DNA of 64,000 nucleotides from Streptomyces broussonetiae (GCF_009796285.1 NZ_CP047020.1:8246001-8310000), one strand, 5' to 3'. Shown: positions 24,787-33,705, numbered from the stretch's first letter. Made by a program: numbers and translations. Notes: generated from the sequence alone by a model not told the origin.

Positions 24787-25362
24787 ATGAGCTACGAGCC
24801 ACCCCGGCCGGTTCGGGGTCTGCTGCTCACCCCCGAGGACAGAGAAGCCCCCGCCCGCGTCGACCGGCTGCGCCGACTCGGCCTGGCGGACCGCCCCGAT
24901 CCCGCGCTCGACGCCTTCGCCGGCCATCTCGCCCAGCTCACCGGTGCGCCGTACGCCATGGTCAACTTCATCGGCGAGGAGCACCAGTTCTTCGCCGGCC
25001 TGAGCGCCCCCGCCGTCGCGCCGGTCGTCCGCGAGGACGGCACCAGAGCCGAGATCGGCCGAGTGCTGCCCCGGGACCATGGGTTCTGCCCCCATGTGGT
25101 GGTCCGCCACAAGGCGTTGGTCCTCGAGGACGTCCGCGACTACCCGCGCTTCGCCGGCAACCCGATGGTCGACGCCTACGGCATCCGCTCCTATATGGGC
25201 GCCCCACTCATTGACCGCTGCGGCATGGCGCTCGGCACCGTGTGCGCCGCCGACACCGAACCACGCGTATGGGGGAGGGCGGGCCTGGAGACCATCAAGG
25301 CGCTCGCCGCCGAACTCATAGGACGACTCGAACGGAGCATCGAGGACGGGCTGCCCTTGTGA
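24787..25362 (+). CDS. GAF-domain protein linked to the conservon
   Basis: A 191-residue protein that is essentially one GAF domain, from about residue 30 to 180. GAPYAMVNFIGEEHQFFAGL is the start of the fold, RDHGFCPHVV carries the conserved Cys/His region, and MGAPLIDRCGMALGTVCAADTEPR is the closing strands. GAF domains bind small ligands, haem or nucleotides. The ATG at 24787 has GGAG 7 bases upstream. No effector domain is fused. The same orientation and short gap suggest cotranscription with cvnABCD. Confidence 0.85.
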   Translation: MSYEPPRPVRGLLLTPEDREAPARVDRLRRLGLADRPDPALDAFAGHLAQLTGAPYAMVNFIGEEHQFFAGLSAPAVAPVVREDGTRAEIGRVLPRDHGFCPHVVVRHKALVLEDVRDYPRFAGNPMVDAYGIRSYMGAPLIDRCGMALGTVCAADTEPRVWGRAGLETIKALAAELIGRLERSIEDGLPL

Positions 25363-25551
25363 CGCACGACGGCTCGCCTTCGCCGTCTGCAGCTGGGGCG
25401 TGAAGGAAAGCTGAGGCGGCGGTTAAGAAAAGCTCGATGGACCAGCGGCCCGCGGATACGGCAGATTGCGTGGTGATTCCACCCCTCTGACCCGGTGCGG
25501 GTGCCTTGGGCATGCTCGCGGGCCGGGATCTCACCCACAGGAGCCGCACTC

Positions 25552-26580
25552 GTGAAGGCGCTGGTCAAGGAGAAGGCGGAGCCGGGGCTCTGGCTGACGG
25601 ACGTCCCGGAGCCGGAGATCGGCCCCGGTGACGTGCTGATCAAGGTCATGCGTACCGGTATCTGCGGCACCGACCTGCACATCCGGGCCTGGGACGGCTG
25701 GGCGCAGCAGGCGATCCGCACCCCGCTCGTCGTCGGGCACGAGTTCGTCGGGCAGGTCGTCGAGACCGGCCGCGACGTGACCGACATCCGCATAGGGGAC
25801 CGTGTCAGCGGCGAGGGCCATCTGGTGTGCGGCAAGTGCCGCAACTGCCTGGCCGGCCGCCGTCATCTGTGCCGCGCCACCATCGGCCTCGGCGTCGGCC
25901 GCGACGGCGCGTTCGCCGAGTACGTCGCCCTGCCCGCGACCAACGTCTGGGTGCACCGGGTCCCCGTCGACCTCGACGTCGCCGCGATCTTCGACCCGTT
26001 CGGCAACGCCGTGCACACCGCGCTGTCCTTCCCGCTGGTCGGCGAGGACGTCCTGATCACCGGCGCCGGTCCGATCGGCCTGATGGCCGCCGCCGTCGCC
26101 CGGCACGCGGGCGCCCGCAACGTCGTCGTCACCGACGTCAGCGAGGAGCGCCTGGAACTGGCCCGCAAGATAGGGGTCAGCCTGGCCCTGAACGTCGGAC
26201 GGTCCACCATCGCCGACGGCCAGCGCGAGCTGGGGCTGCGCGAGGGCTTCGACATCGGCCTGGAGATGTCCGGCCGCCCCGAGGCCATGCGGGACATGAT
26301 CGCGAACATGACGCACGGCGGCCGGATCGCCATGCTCGGCCTGCCGTCCCAGGAGTTCCCGGTCGACTGGTCCCGGATCGTCACGTCGATGATCACCATC
26401 AAGGGCATCTACGGCCGCGAGATGTTCGAGACCTGGTACGCGATGTCGGTGCTGCTGGAGGGCGGCCTGGACCTCGCCCCCGTGATCACCGGCCGCTACG
26501 GCTACCGCGATTTCGAGGCGGCCTTCGCCGACGCAGCCAGCGGCAAGGGCGGCAAGGTCATCCTCGACTGGACCGCGTGA
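25552..26580 (+). CDS. tdh: L-threonine 3-dehydrogenase
   Basis: Zinc-dependent medium-chain dehydrogenase oxidising threonine to 2-amino-3-ketobutyrate with NAD. The catalytic zinc ligands are visible in GICGTDLH (Cys38) and GHEF (His63, Glu64). The structural zinc cysteines are in CGKCRNCLAGRRHLC near 93-107, and the Rossmann motif is GAGPIGLMA near 172. The length of 342 is standard. The GTG at 25552 has an ACAGGAGCC ribosome site. The following gene is kbl, which uses its product, so the pair forms the threonine-to-glycine route. Confidence 0.95.
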   Translation: MKALVKEKAEPGLWLTDVPEPEIGPGDVLIKVMRTGICGTDLHIRAWDGWAQQAIRTPLVVGHEFVGQVVETGRDVTDIRIGDRVSGEGHLVCGKCRNCLAGRRHLCRATIGLGVGRDGAFAEYVALPATNVWVHRVPVDLDVAAIFDPFGNAVHTALSFPLVGEDVLITGAGPIGLMAAAVARHAGARNVVVTDVSEERLELARKIGVSLALNVGRSTIADGQRELGLREGFDIGLEMSGRPEAMRDMIANMTHGGRIAMLGLPSQEFPVDWSRIVTSMITIKGIYGREMFETWYAMSVLLEGGLDLAPVITGRYGYRDFEAAFADAASGKGGKVILDWTA

Positions 26581-26664
26581 GCCGGACCGCGCGAGCCTAG
26601 GAACGCGCAAGCCGAAGAACGCGCAACTCCCGTCCCCTGCAAGCATCTTCAGGAGAGCCTCCCC

Positions 26665-27864
26665 ATGTTCGACACCGTCCGCGACGACCTGCGCGTCACC
26701 CTCGACGAGATCCGCGCCGCCGGTCTGCACAAGCCCGAACGGGTCATCGGCACCCCGCAGTCCGCGACCGTCAACGTCACCGCCGGCGGCCGTCCCGGCG
26801 AGGTCCTCAACTTCTGCGCCAACAACTACCTCGGGCTCGCCGACCACCCCGAGGTGATCGCCGCCGCCCACGAGGCGCTGGACCGCTGGGGCTACGGCAT
26901 GGCCTCCGTGCGCTTCATCTGCGGCACCCAGGAGGTGCACAAGGAGCTGGAGGCCCGGCTGTCGGCGTTCCTCGGCCAGGAGGACACGATCCTGTACTCC
27001 TCCTGCTTCGACGCCAACGGCGGTGTCTTCGAGACCCTCCTCGGCGAGGAGGACGCAGTGATCTCCGACGCGCTCAACCACGCCTCCATCATCGACGGCA
27101 TCCGCCTGTCCAAGGCCCGCCGCTTCCGCTACGCCAACCGCGACCTCGCCGACCTGGAGGCCAAGCTCAAGGAGGCGACCGAGGGCGGTGCCCGGCGCAA
27201 GCTGGTCGTCACCGACGGCGTCTTCTCGATGGACGGATACGTCGCCCCGCTCGGCGAGATCTGCGACCTCGCCGACCGCTACGACGCGATGGTCATGGTC
27301 GACGACTCGCACGCCGTCGGCTTCGTCGGCCCGACCGGCCGCGGCACCCCCGAGCTGCACGGCGTCATGGACCGTGTCGACATCATCACCGGCACCCTCG
27401 GCAAGGCCCTCGGCGGCGCCTCCGGCGGCTACGTCGCGGCCCGCGCCGAGATCGTCGCCCTGCTGCGCCAGCGCTCCCGCCCGTACCTGTTCTCCAACAC
27501 CCTCGCCCCGGTGATCGCCGCCGCCTCCCTGAAGGTCCTCGACCTGCTGGAGGCCGCCGACGACCTGCGCGTCCGCCTGAACGAGAACACCGCGCTCTTC
27601 CGCCGCCGGATGACCGAGGAGGGCTTCGACGTCCTCCCCGGTGACCACGCCATCGCCCCCGTGATGATCGGCGACGCGGCGAAGGCGGGCCGCATGGCCG
27701 AGCTGCTGCTGGAGCGGGGTGTGTACGTGATCGGCTTCTCCTACCCGGTCGTCCCGCAGGGCCAGGCCCGCATCCGTGTCCAGCTGTCCGCCGCGCACTC
27801 CGCCGAGGACGTCAACCGCGCGGTGGACGCGTTCATCGCGGCGCGCGCCGAGCTGGCGGCCTGA
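26665..27864 (+). CDS. kbl: Glycine C-acetyltransferase (2-amino-3-ketobutyrate CoA ligase)
   Basis: PLP enzyme of the alpha-oxoamine synthase family, cleaving 2-amino-3-ketobutyrate with CoA into glycine and acetyl-CoA. The PLP lysine is Lys247 in TGTLGKALGG. VDDSHAVGFVG binds the cofactor ring, and SNTLAP and the C-terminal QGQARIRVQLSAAH are typical. The length of 399 is normal. It has an AGGAGAGCC ribosome site and follows tdh by 84 bases. Together they degrade threonine. Confidence 0.96.
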   Translation: MFDTVRDDLRVTLDEIRAAGLHKPERVIGTPQSATVNVTAGGRPGEVLNFCANNYLGLADHPEVIAAAHEALDRWGYGMASVRFICGTQEVHKELEARLSAFLGQEDTILYSSCFDANGGVFETLLGEEDAVISDALNHASIIDGIRLSKARRFRYANRDLADLEAKLKEATEGGARRKLVVTDGVFSMDGYVAPLGEICDLADRYDAMVMVDDSHAVGFVGPTGRGTPELHGVMDRVDIITGTLGKALGGASGGYVAARAEIVALLRQRSRPYLFSNTLAPVIAAASLKVLDLLEAADDLRVRLNENTALFRRRMTEEGFDVLPGDHAIAPVMIGDAAKAGRMAELLLERGVYVIGFSYPVVPQGQARIRVQLSAAHSAEDVNRAVDAFIAARAELAA

Positions 27865-27888
27865 CCAGGGCGTACGCCTTGCGATAAT
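27861..27888 (+). promoter_or_regulatory. Promoter candidate CTGACC-16-GATAAT for the LysR gene
   Basis: A -35-like CTGACC at 27861-27866 and a -10-like GATAAT at 27883-27888 are separated by 16 bases. The start site predicted about 7 bases downstream falls on the ATG at 27896. No ribosome site precedes that ATG, so the transcript is probably leaderless. Confidence 0.45.
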
Positions 27889-27895
27889 GGACCGC

Positions 27896-28801
27896 ATGAT
27901 CGAGGCACGGCGGCTCCACATCCTCCGTGCGGTGGCCGACCACCGCACGGTCACGGCGGCAGCCGCCGCGCTCTATCTCACCCCCTCCGCCGTCTCCCAG
28001 CAGCTGACGGCCCTGGAGCAGGAGACCGGCCACCGGCTGGTCGAGCGCAGCGCGAAGGGGGTGCGGCTCACTCCGGCGGGCGAGATCCTGCTGAGCCACA
28101 CCAACGCCGTCCTCGCCCAGCTGGAGCGGGCCGAGGCGGAACTCGCGGCCTACGGCTCGGGCGAGGCGGGCACGGTCACCGTGGCCGCCTTCGCCACCGG
28201 CATCGCCCAGGTCGTGGCCCCGGCCGTGGCCCGGCTCGCGGAGACCGCGCCCGGCATATGCATCCGCGTCCAGGACGCGGAGGGCGACGCGAGCCTGCCA
28301 ATGGTGCTGGACCGGCAGGTCGACGTGGCGGTGGCCGTGGAGTACCGCGGCGCCCCGCCCGCCGACGACCCCCGGCTCACCCACGTCCCGCTGTACGCCG
28401 AGCCGTTCGACGCCGTCGTACCCGTCGGACACCGTCTCGCGGACACCGCCGAGATCCCCCTCGCCGACCTGGCCAAGGACCCCTGGATCGGCCCGTATCC
28501 CGGCAATCCCTGCCATGACGTGGTCGTCCTCGCCTGCGAGAGCGCCGGCTTCCAGCCCCGCCTGGAGCACTCCTCCGACGACTTCCGCGCCGTGGTCGCC
28601 CTGGCCTCGGCCGGCGCGGGCGTGGCCCTCGTACCGCGCTCGGCCCTGAAGGGCATGGACCTGACCCGGGTGATCGTCCGCCCTGTCGACGGTGTGGCCC
28701 CGACCCGCCGCGTCTTCGCCGCGGTCAGGCGCGGGGCCGAGGGGCATCCGCTCATCCGCCCGGTGCTCGAGGCGCTGGGGCGGGCGGCGCAGGAGGCGTG
28801 A
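27896..28801 (+). CDS. LysR-family transcriptional regulator
   Basis: A 301-residue LTTR. The winged helix-turn-helix spans about residues 4-62 (RRLHILRAVADHRTVTAAA, then LYLTPSAVSQQLTALEQETG). A periplasmic-binding-protein-like effector domain follows with AFATGIAQVVAPAVARL. The start is either ATG 27887 or ATG 27896; the second matches a leaderless promoter directly upstream. It may control tdh-kbl or genes elsewhere; no divergent target is adjacent. Confidence 0.9.
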   Translation: MIEARRLHILRAVADHRTVTAAAAALYLTPSAVSQQLTALEQETGHRLVERSAKGVRLTPAGEILLSHTNAVLAQLERAEAELAAYGSGEAGTVTVAAFATGIAQVVAPAVARLAETAPGICIRVQDAEGDASLPMVLDRQVDVAVAVEYRGAPPADDPRLTHVPLYAEPFDAVVPVGHRLADTAEIPLADLAKDPWIGPYPGNPCHDVVVLACESAGFQPRLEHSSDDFRAVVALASAGAGVALVPRSALKGMDLTRVIVRPVDGVAPTRRVFAAVRRGAEGHPLIRPVLEALGRAAQEA

Positions 28802-28847
28802 GGCTTCCGTAACACCGTCGTCTCGTATCAGGGATAGCGTCCCGGAT

Positions 28848-29429
28848 ATGAGAACCTCCGAGGGACCCCTCGACACCCGGATCGACACTCGGCTCGGCGT
28901 CCGACTGGCCGAGCTGCGCGCCCAACACGGCTGGTCCCTGGGCGAGTTGGCACAGCGCAGCGGGGTGAGCCGGTCGACCCTGTCGCGCGCCGAACGCGCC
29001 GAGACCAGCCCCACCGCCGCCCTGCTGAACCGGCTCTGCCACGTCTACGGCCGCACCATGTCCCAGCTGCTGAGCGAGGTCGAGGCGGCACCGGCCCCGC
29101 TGGTGCGGGCCGCCGACCAGCAGCTCTGGGAGGACCGGGCCGCCGGCTTCGTACGCCGCTCCGTCTCCCCGCCGCACCCCGGACTGCGCGGCGAACTGGT
29201 CGAGGGCCGGCTCGCGCCCGGCGCCGACATCGCCTACGACCGCCCGCCCGTGACCGGCCTGGAGCAGCATCTGTGGGTGCTCGACGGTGCCTTGGAGGTG
29301 ACCGTCGGCGATTCGGTCCACCACCTGGACACCGGCGACTGCCTGCGGATGCGCGTCGTCGGCCCGACCCGGTTCCGCTGCGCCGGACCCGGCGCGACGC
29401 GGTACGTGCTGGCGGTGGTGCGGCCGTGA
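28848..29429 (+). CDS. XRE-family regulator with cupin domain (second copy)
   Basis: A 193-residue regulator. The helix-turn-helix is at about residues 16-70 (RLAELRAQHGWSLGELAQRS, then GVSRSTLSRAERAETSPTAA). A cupin spans about residues 105-190 (LEQHLWVLDGALEVTVGD). TAGCGT at 28835-28840 sits at leaderless distance before the ATG at 28848. The stop overlaps the GTG of the GNAT gene (GTGA), so both are coexpressed. Such XRE-cupin/GNAT pairs are common in actinomycetes; the acetylated substrate may relate to the sensed ligand. Confidence 0.9.
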   Translation: MRTSEGPLDTRIDTRLGVRLAELRAQHGWSLGELAQRSGVSRSTLSRAERAETSPTAALLNRLCHVYGRTMSQLLSEVEAAPAPLVRAADQQLWEDRAAGFVRRSVSPPHPGLRGELVEGRLAPGADIAYDRPPVTGLEQHLWVLDGALEVTVGDSVHHLDTGDCLRMRVVGPTRFRCAGPGATRYVLAVVRP

Positions 29430-29947
29430 GGGTGGCTCGCTGGAACGGCGCCCACGTGCGCGCGCACGCCCCGCAGCTGGCGGAGCTGCTGGCCGACACG
29501 GTGGACGGCGGCGCCTCCGTCGGTTTCCTCGCCCCGCTCGCCCGCGCGGAGGCCGCCGCCTGGTGGCGTGAGCGCGCGGACGCGACGGCGGCGGGCCGGC
29601 TCGCGGTGTGGGCGGCCGTGGACGACTCGGGCCGGGTCACCGGCACCGTGAGCCTGGCCCACCCCGACAAGCCGAACAGCCGCCACCGCGCGGAACTGGT
29701 GAAGCTGATGGTGCACCGCACCGCGCGCGGGCGGGGACTCGGCCGTCTCCTCCTCGCCACTGCCGAAGAGGCCGCAGCCGCCGCCGGTGTCACCCTGCTC
29801 CACCTCGACACCGAGACCGGCAGCCCCGCCGAGCACCTGTACCGCGCGGCCGGCTGGACGCGGGCCGGTGTCATCCCCGACTACGCGCTGAGCCCGGCGG
29901 GCGAGCTGCGGCCGACGACCCTCTACTACAAACGGCTCGCGGAGTGA
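29426..29947 (+). CDS. GNAT-family N-acetyltransferase
   Basis: A 173-residue acetyltransferase. The acetyl-CoA site is LVKLMVHRTARGRGLGRLLL (Q/RxxGxG/A type) near residue 92, followed by LHLDTETGSPAEHLYRAAGW. The GTG overlaps the stop of the XRE-cupin gene by 4 bases, so translation is coupled. Substrate unknown. Confidence 0.9.
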   Translation: MRVARWNGAHVRAHAPQLAELLADTVDGGASVGFLAPLARAEAAAWWRERADATAAGRLAVWAAVDDSGRVTGTVSLAHPDKPNSRHRAELVKLMVHRTARGRGLGRLLLATAEEAAAAAGVTLLHLDTETGSPAEHLYRAAGWTRAGVIPDYALSPAGELRPTTLYYKRLAE

Positions 29948-29977
29948 CTGTCAGTGCCGGCAGCTACGGTGCGTTGC

Positions 29978-30337
29978 ATGCCGGACGCTGAAGACGTACG
30001 CCGTATCGCCCTGTCCCTGCCCGACACCACGGAGCAGATCGCCTGGAGCATGCCCACGTTCCGGGTGGCCGGGAAGATGTTCGCGACCCTGCCCGAGGAG
30101 GAGACCTCCATCGCCGTGCGCTGCCCCAAGGAGGAGCGCGACGAGCTGGTGCTGGCCGAGCCGGGCAAGTTCTGGATCGCCGGCCACGAGGCCCAGTTCG
30201 CGTGGGTAAGAGCGAGACTCTCGGCGCTAGAGGACGAGGGCGAGCTGCGCGACATCCTCGCCGACTCCTGGCGCCAGGCCGCCCCGCCCCGGCTCCTGGA
30301 CGCCCACCCCGAGTTGGGCCGCCCGCCCGCGGAGTGA
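29978..30337 (+). CDS. MmcQ/YjbR-family protein
   Basis: A 119-residue protein of the YjbR/CyaY-like fold: VRRIALSLPDTTEQIAWSMPTFRVAGKMFATL is the family N-terminus, and the domain ends with a C-terminal helix (DILADSWRQAAPPRL). The fold binds DNA in some structures, but the cellular role is unsettled. It begins 30 bases after the GNAT gene with a weak ribosome site. Confidence 0.85.
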   Translation: MPDAEDVRRIALSLPDTTEQIAWSMPTFRVAGKMFATLPEEETSIAVRCPKEERDELVLAEPGKFWIAGHEAQFAWVRARLSALEDEGELRDILADSWRQAAPPRLLDAHPELGRPPAE

Positions 30338-30433
30338 AAATCCCCGCTGCCCGCGGGCCCGGCGTGGCATGATCCCGCGGCGCGGGCGGCGTGGCGAGAG
30401 AGAGCCGGGCCGGCAGGGGAGGGGGCATCCGCC

Positions 30434-31795
30434 ATGACGGGAACGGACGCACGGCAGGACAGCACCACCGGGCACGGACGGCGCCACCGTCACATCCCGC
30501 AGACCCGGTGGCCTCGGCGGGCTCGTCGGACCGAGGCGGGCCCGCCACCCGTCTGGTCGCGGAACTTCGCCCTGTTCTTCGCGGCCCGGGCCGTGGCCCG
30601 GCTCGGCGACACCATGCTGCCCGTGGCCCTCGCCGCCGGCCTGCTGGAGCACGGGTACGGCGCGGGCGCGGTCGGCCTCGCCATGGCCTCGACGGCGGCC
30701 GCCTTCGCCGGACTCGTCGTCTTCGGCGGGGTCGTCGCCGACCGCTTCAGCACCCGCCGCCTGATGATCGGCGCCGACCTGGCCCGGCTCGTCACCCAGT
30801 CCCTGGCCGCGAGCCTGTTCTTCGCCGGCCATGTGGTGCTGTGGCAGATCTGCGTCATCGGCTTCGTCAACGGCGTCGCGGGCGCGGTCTTCCAGCCCGG
30901 CGTGGCCAGCACGGTGCCCCGGCTCGCCGCCGACATCCAGGGCGCCAACGGGGCGATCCGCATCGCCGAGTCCGCCGCCCAGCTCGCCGGACCGGCCGTC
31001 GCCGGCCTCCTCGTCGGCTTCGCCTCGCCCGGCGGGGTCTTCGCCGCGCACGCCGCCACCTACGCGGCCAGCGCCCTGTGCCTGCTGCTGCTCCGGCTGC
31101 CCCCGCTGCCCGAGAGCGCCCGCGGCACCGCAGGCCGCGGGATGCGCGCCTTCCGGGCCGATCTGGTCCAGGGCTGGCGGGAGTTCCGCTCCCGGGCCTG
31201 GCTGTGGGGTGTGATCACCGTCTGGTGCCTGTACATGATCGCCGTGTGGGGTCCGACCGTCCCGCTCGTGGCCACGGAGGTGGTCCAGCACCACGGCCCG
31301 CGCGCCTACGGCCTGGTCAACTCGGCTCTCGGCGCGGGCACCGTCGTCGGCGGCGTGCTCGCCCTGCGGCTGCGTCCGCGCCGGATGCTCCGGGCGGGCG
31401 CACTCGCCCTGTTCGCCTTCTTCGGCTTCCCGGCGGCCGTCGGCGCGGGCCTCGGCGTGGCGGTGATGGCGGCCGGGGCGGCCGTCGCCGGCGCCGGGAT
31501 GTCCTTCTGGAGCGTGATGTGGGCGACCAGCGTGCAGACCCAGGTCCCGGCCGACGTCCTCAACCGCATCCACGCCTACGACGTGGCCGGGTCCCTCGCG
31601 ATGATGCCGGTCGGCCAGGCTCTCGCCGGCCCGGCGGCCGGGGTCCTCGGTGCCGGTCACGTCCTGCTGGTCTCCGCCGTGACCAGCGTGGTGGTGGCCG
31701 CGACCCTGCTCGTGATCCCGGCGGTACGGGACCTGGTGCGGGCCGAGCCGGACAGACCCGGGCACCGGCACCTCCGTGGTCACTCGCGGACATGA
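30434..31795 (+). CDS. MFS transporter (MFS_3/enterobactin-exporter-like)
   Basis: A 453-residue major facilitator. After a basic, proline-rich N-terminus of about 35 residues there are roughly 10-12 membrane helices, beginning NFALFFAARAVARLGDTMLPVALA. The loop VFGGVVADRFSTRRLMIGADL is the signature between helices 2 and 3. This family exports small molecules, including siderophores and drugs; no substrate can be assigned. AGGGGAGGGGG upstream is the ribosome site. It converges on the transketolase pair with a 16-base gap. Confidence 0.9.
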   Translation: MTGTDARQDSTTGHGRRHRHIPQTRWPRRARRTEAGPPPVWSRNFALFFAARAVARLGDTMLPVALAAGLLEHGYGAGAVGLAMASTAAAFAGLVVFGGVVADRFSTRRLMIGADLARLVTQSLAASLFFAGHVVLWQICVIGFVNGVAGAVFQPGVASTVPRLAADIQGANGAIRIAESAAQLAGPAVAGLLVGFASPGGVFAAHAATYAASALCLLLLRLPPLPESARGTAGRGMRAFRADLVQGWREFRSRAWLWGVITVWCLYMIAVWGPTVPLVATEVVQHHGPRAYGLVNSALGAGTVVGGVLALRLRPRRMLRAGALALFAFFGFPAAVGAGLGVAVMAAGAAVAGAGMSFWSVMWATSVQTQVPADVLNRIHAYDVAGSLAMMPVGQALAGPAAGVLGAGHVLLVSAVTSVVVAATLLVIPAVRDLVRAEPDRPGHRHLRGHSRT

Positions 31796-31811
31796 TCACT
31801 CGTGGCCGCGA

Positions 31812-32780
31812 TCACACGTGGACGGCGGCCCGCCCCGCCTCCACGAACGCGCCGATCCGCGCCCGCAGGCCGTGCGCGTCCAGCCCGTGCGCGGCCACGT
31901 GCTCCTCGATCGTGCCGTAGCGGCGCAGCTCCCGGCGCCCCACGCCGAGGCCCAGCACCCGGTGCGGAACGTAGGACAGGGCCTCGCTCACCGCGGCCGT
32001 CGAGGTGCCCGCGAGGTACGGCTCGACCAGCACGACGTCGTTGCCCGCCGCCTGCGTGGCCCGGCGCAGCCCCGCCGCGTCGAAGGGCCGTACGGTCGTC
32101 GCATACAGCACGGTCACGTCCAGGCCCTCCGTCGCGGCGAGGACCGCGTCCAGTACCGGGCCCACGGCGACGACCACTGCGCGGCGGCCCTCGCGGATCG
32201 TGACGAAGTGCCGTCCGTCGATCACCCGGCCCTGCCGGTTGGACTGCACGGACAGCCGTACGTACACCTTGTCGTCGCCCGCGGCGACCGCGTGGTGCAG
32301 CAGGGTCTCGGCCTCGTCCGGATGTCCGGGCACATGGACGGTCCAGCCGTCCAGGGTGTCGAGGAGCGCCACGTCCCCGGGGGACATGTGCGTGTAGCCG
32401 CCCGCCGGCCAGTCGAACGAGGCCGCCGCGCTGACCAGCACCGCACCCGCGTCCTGGTGCCCCAGGTCCAGTTTGATCTGCTCGAACGGCCGCTCCACGA
32501 GGAAGCTGGCGAAGGTGTGCACGACGGGCCGCAGGCCGGTCAGCGCCAGTCCGGCCGCCGCCCCGACCAGCAGCTGCTCCCGGATGCCGACGTTGATCAC
32601 CCGGTCGGGATGCCGGGCCATGGCCTCGCGGAAGGCGTCCTTGCCGATCTCGGCGAGGACGACGGCGACCCGGGGGTCCTCGTCCAGCATCCGGGACAGG
32701 GCGGGGGCGAAACGGTCACGCATGGTTTCCATGACGAGGAACTCTTTCCGTTCGGGAGTGCGGACAGGGGCGGGGGACAT
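31812..32780 (-). CDS. Transketolase, C-terminal subunit
   Basis: A 322-residue protein covering the pyrimidine-binding and C-terminal domains of transketolase. RFAPALSRMLDEDPRVAVVLAEIG starts the Pyr domain, NVGIREQLLVGAAAG carries the catalytic Glu, and THMSPGDVALL is the family loop. With the upstream N-terminal subunit it forms a split transketolase for sugar interconversion in the pentose phosphate pathway or a specialised C2-transfer. The ATG at 32780 shares a base with the stop of the upstream gene (TGATG). A second ATG at 32732 is possible. Confidence 0.9.
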   Translation of the reverse strand: MSPAPVRTPERKEFLVMETMRDRFAPALSRMLDEDPRVAVVLAEIGKDAFREAMARHPDRVINVGIREQLLVGAAAGLALTGLRPVVHTFASFLVERPFEQIKLDLGHQDAGAVLVSAAASFDWPAGGYTHMSPGDVALLDTLDGWTVHVPGHPDEAETLLHHAVAAGDDKVYVRLSVQSNRQGRVIDGRHFVTIREGRRAVVVAVGPVLDAVLAATEGLDVTVLYATTVRPFDAAGLRRATQAAGNDVVLVEPYLAGTSTAAVSEALSYVPHRVLGLGVGRRELRRYGTIEEHVAAHGLDAHGLRARIGAFVEAGRAAVHV

Positions 32781-33487
32781 CAGGCGGCCTTGGGTTCGAC
32801 CCGGGCCACGACCACGTGCGGCCGACCGGGATGCGGCGCGGTGAACGCGGCGTACAGTGCCTCGTGATCGCGGCCGTCGACGGTCACGGCGGACCAGCCC
32901 GCGGCCTCGAACCGTGCGGCGATCCCGCCGGGCAGCCCATGGCTGGCGGAGGAGTTGTCGACCACGATCGTGTGCAGCCGCTCCAGAGCGGCGGGCCCGG
33001 CGAAGGCGATCGCCTCGTGGTTGCTGCCCTCGTCCAGCTCGGCGTCCCCGATCAGCACCCAGACCGCCGGGTCGTGCAGCCCCTGCGCGCGCAAACCCAG
33101 GGCGCTGCCCACGGCGATGGGCAGCCCGTGCCCGAGCGACCCGCTGGCGATCTCGGCGCCCGGCACCAGCACCCGGTCCGGATGGTGCCCGAGCGGGGAG
33201 TCGTACGTCCCGAACCCGGCCAGCCGGTCGACCGGCACGAACCCCTTCGCCGCCAGCACCGCGTAGTACGCCATCGGCCCGTGACCCTTGCTCAGCAGGA
33301 ACCGGTCCCGGGCCGGATCGTCCCGCCGCTGCGGTGTCACCCGGAGCACCCGGTCGTAGAGCACCCACAGGACGTCGAGGGTGGAGGTGGCGGCCGGCCC
33401 GTGCTTCTCATCGCCGGTCATGAGGCTCATCAGCCCGGGCAGGTCGTCGTAGCCGTGGACGCGGCTGTCGTCCGCTGTGATCGTCAT
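32780..33487 (-). CDS. Transketolase, N-terminal (ThDP-binding) subunit
   Basis: A 235-residue protein with the diphosphate-binding half of transketolase. RFLLSKGHGPMAYYAVLA is near residue 67, GSLGHGLPIAVGSALG near 117, and the ThDP motif GDAELDEGSNHEA..N near 147. It is shorter than usual at the N-terminus but complete in motifs. The ATG at 33487 lies about 7 bases after a -10-like box, so the message is probably leaderless. It sits directly under a SoxR/MerR-type operator, so redox or thiol-stress control is likely. Confidence 0.9.
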   Translation of the reverse strand: MTITADDSRVHGYDDLPGLMSLMTGDEKHGPAATSTLDVLWVLYDRVLRVTPQRRDDPARDRFLLSKGHGPMAYYAVLAAKGFVPVDRLAGFGTYDSPLGHHPDRVLVPGAEIASGSLGHGLPIAVGSALGLRAQGLHDPAVWVLIGDAELDEGSNHEAIAFAGPAALERLHTIVVDNSSASHGLPGGIAARFEAAGWSAVTVDGRDHEALYAAFTAPHPGRPHVVVARVEPKAA

Positions 33488-33494
33488 GCAGACG

Positions 33495-33525
33495 ATCGTG
33501 CAACCTCAACCAAACTTGAGGTCAA
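33495..33525 (-). promoter_or_regulatory. MerR/SoxR-type promoter: TTGACC-19-CACGAT with CCTCAA-N6-TTGAGG dyad
   Basis: Reading the minus strand, TTGACC (33525-33520) and CACGAT (33500-33495) are separated by 19 bases, the over-long spacer used by MerR-family activators. The spacer contains most of the 18-bp dyad at 33504-33521, whose arms CCTCAA/TTGAGG equal those of the enterobacterial SoxR box (15 of 18 positions match the soxS site as I recall it). The arms extend to a 7-bp perfect ACCTCAA/TTGAGGT. Confidence 0.7.
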
Positions 33526-33612
33526 CCGGGAAAGCGAGGCGCGCCCACCGATCCGAGTGCGGTATTGTTTCCCTGCGCGTTTCGACCGGGGAAACCCCAG
33601 GTCAGACGGCAC

Positions 33613-33686
<74 letters not shown>

Positions 33687-33705
33687 CTTGCGAAGCATGC
33701 AGGTC

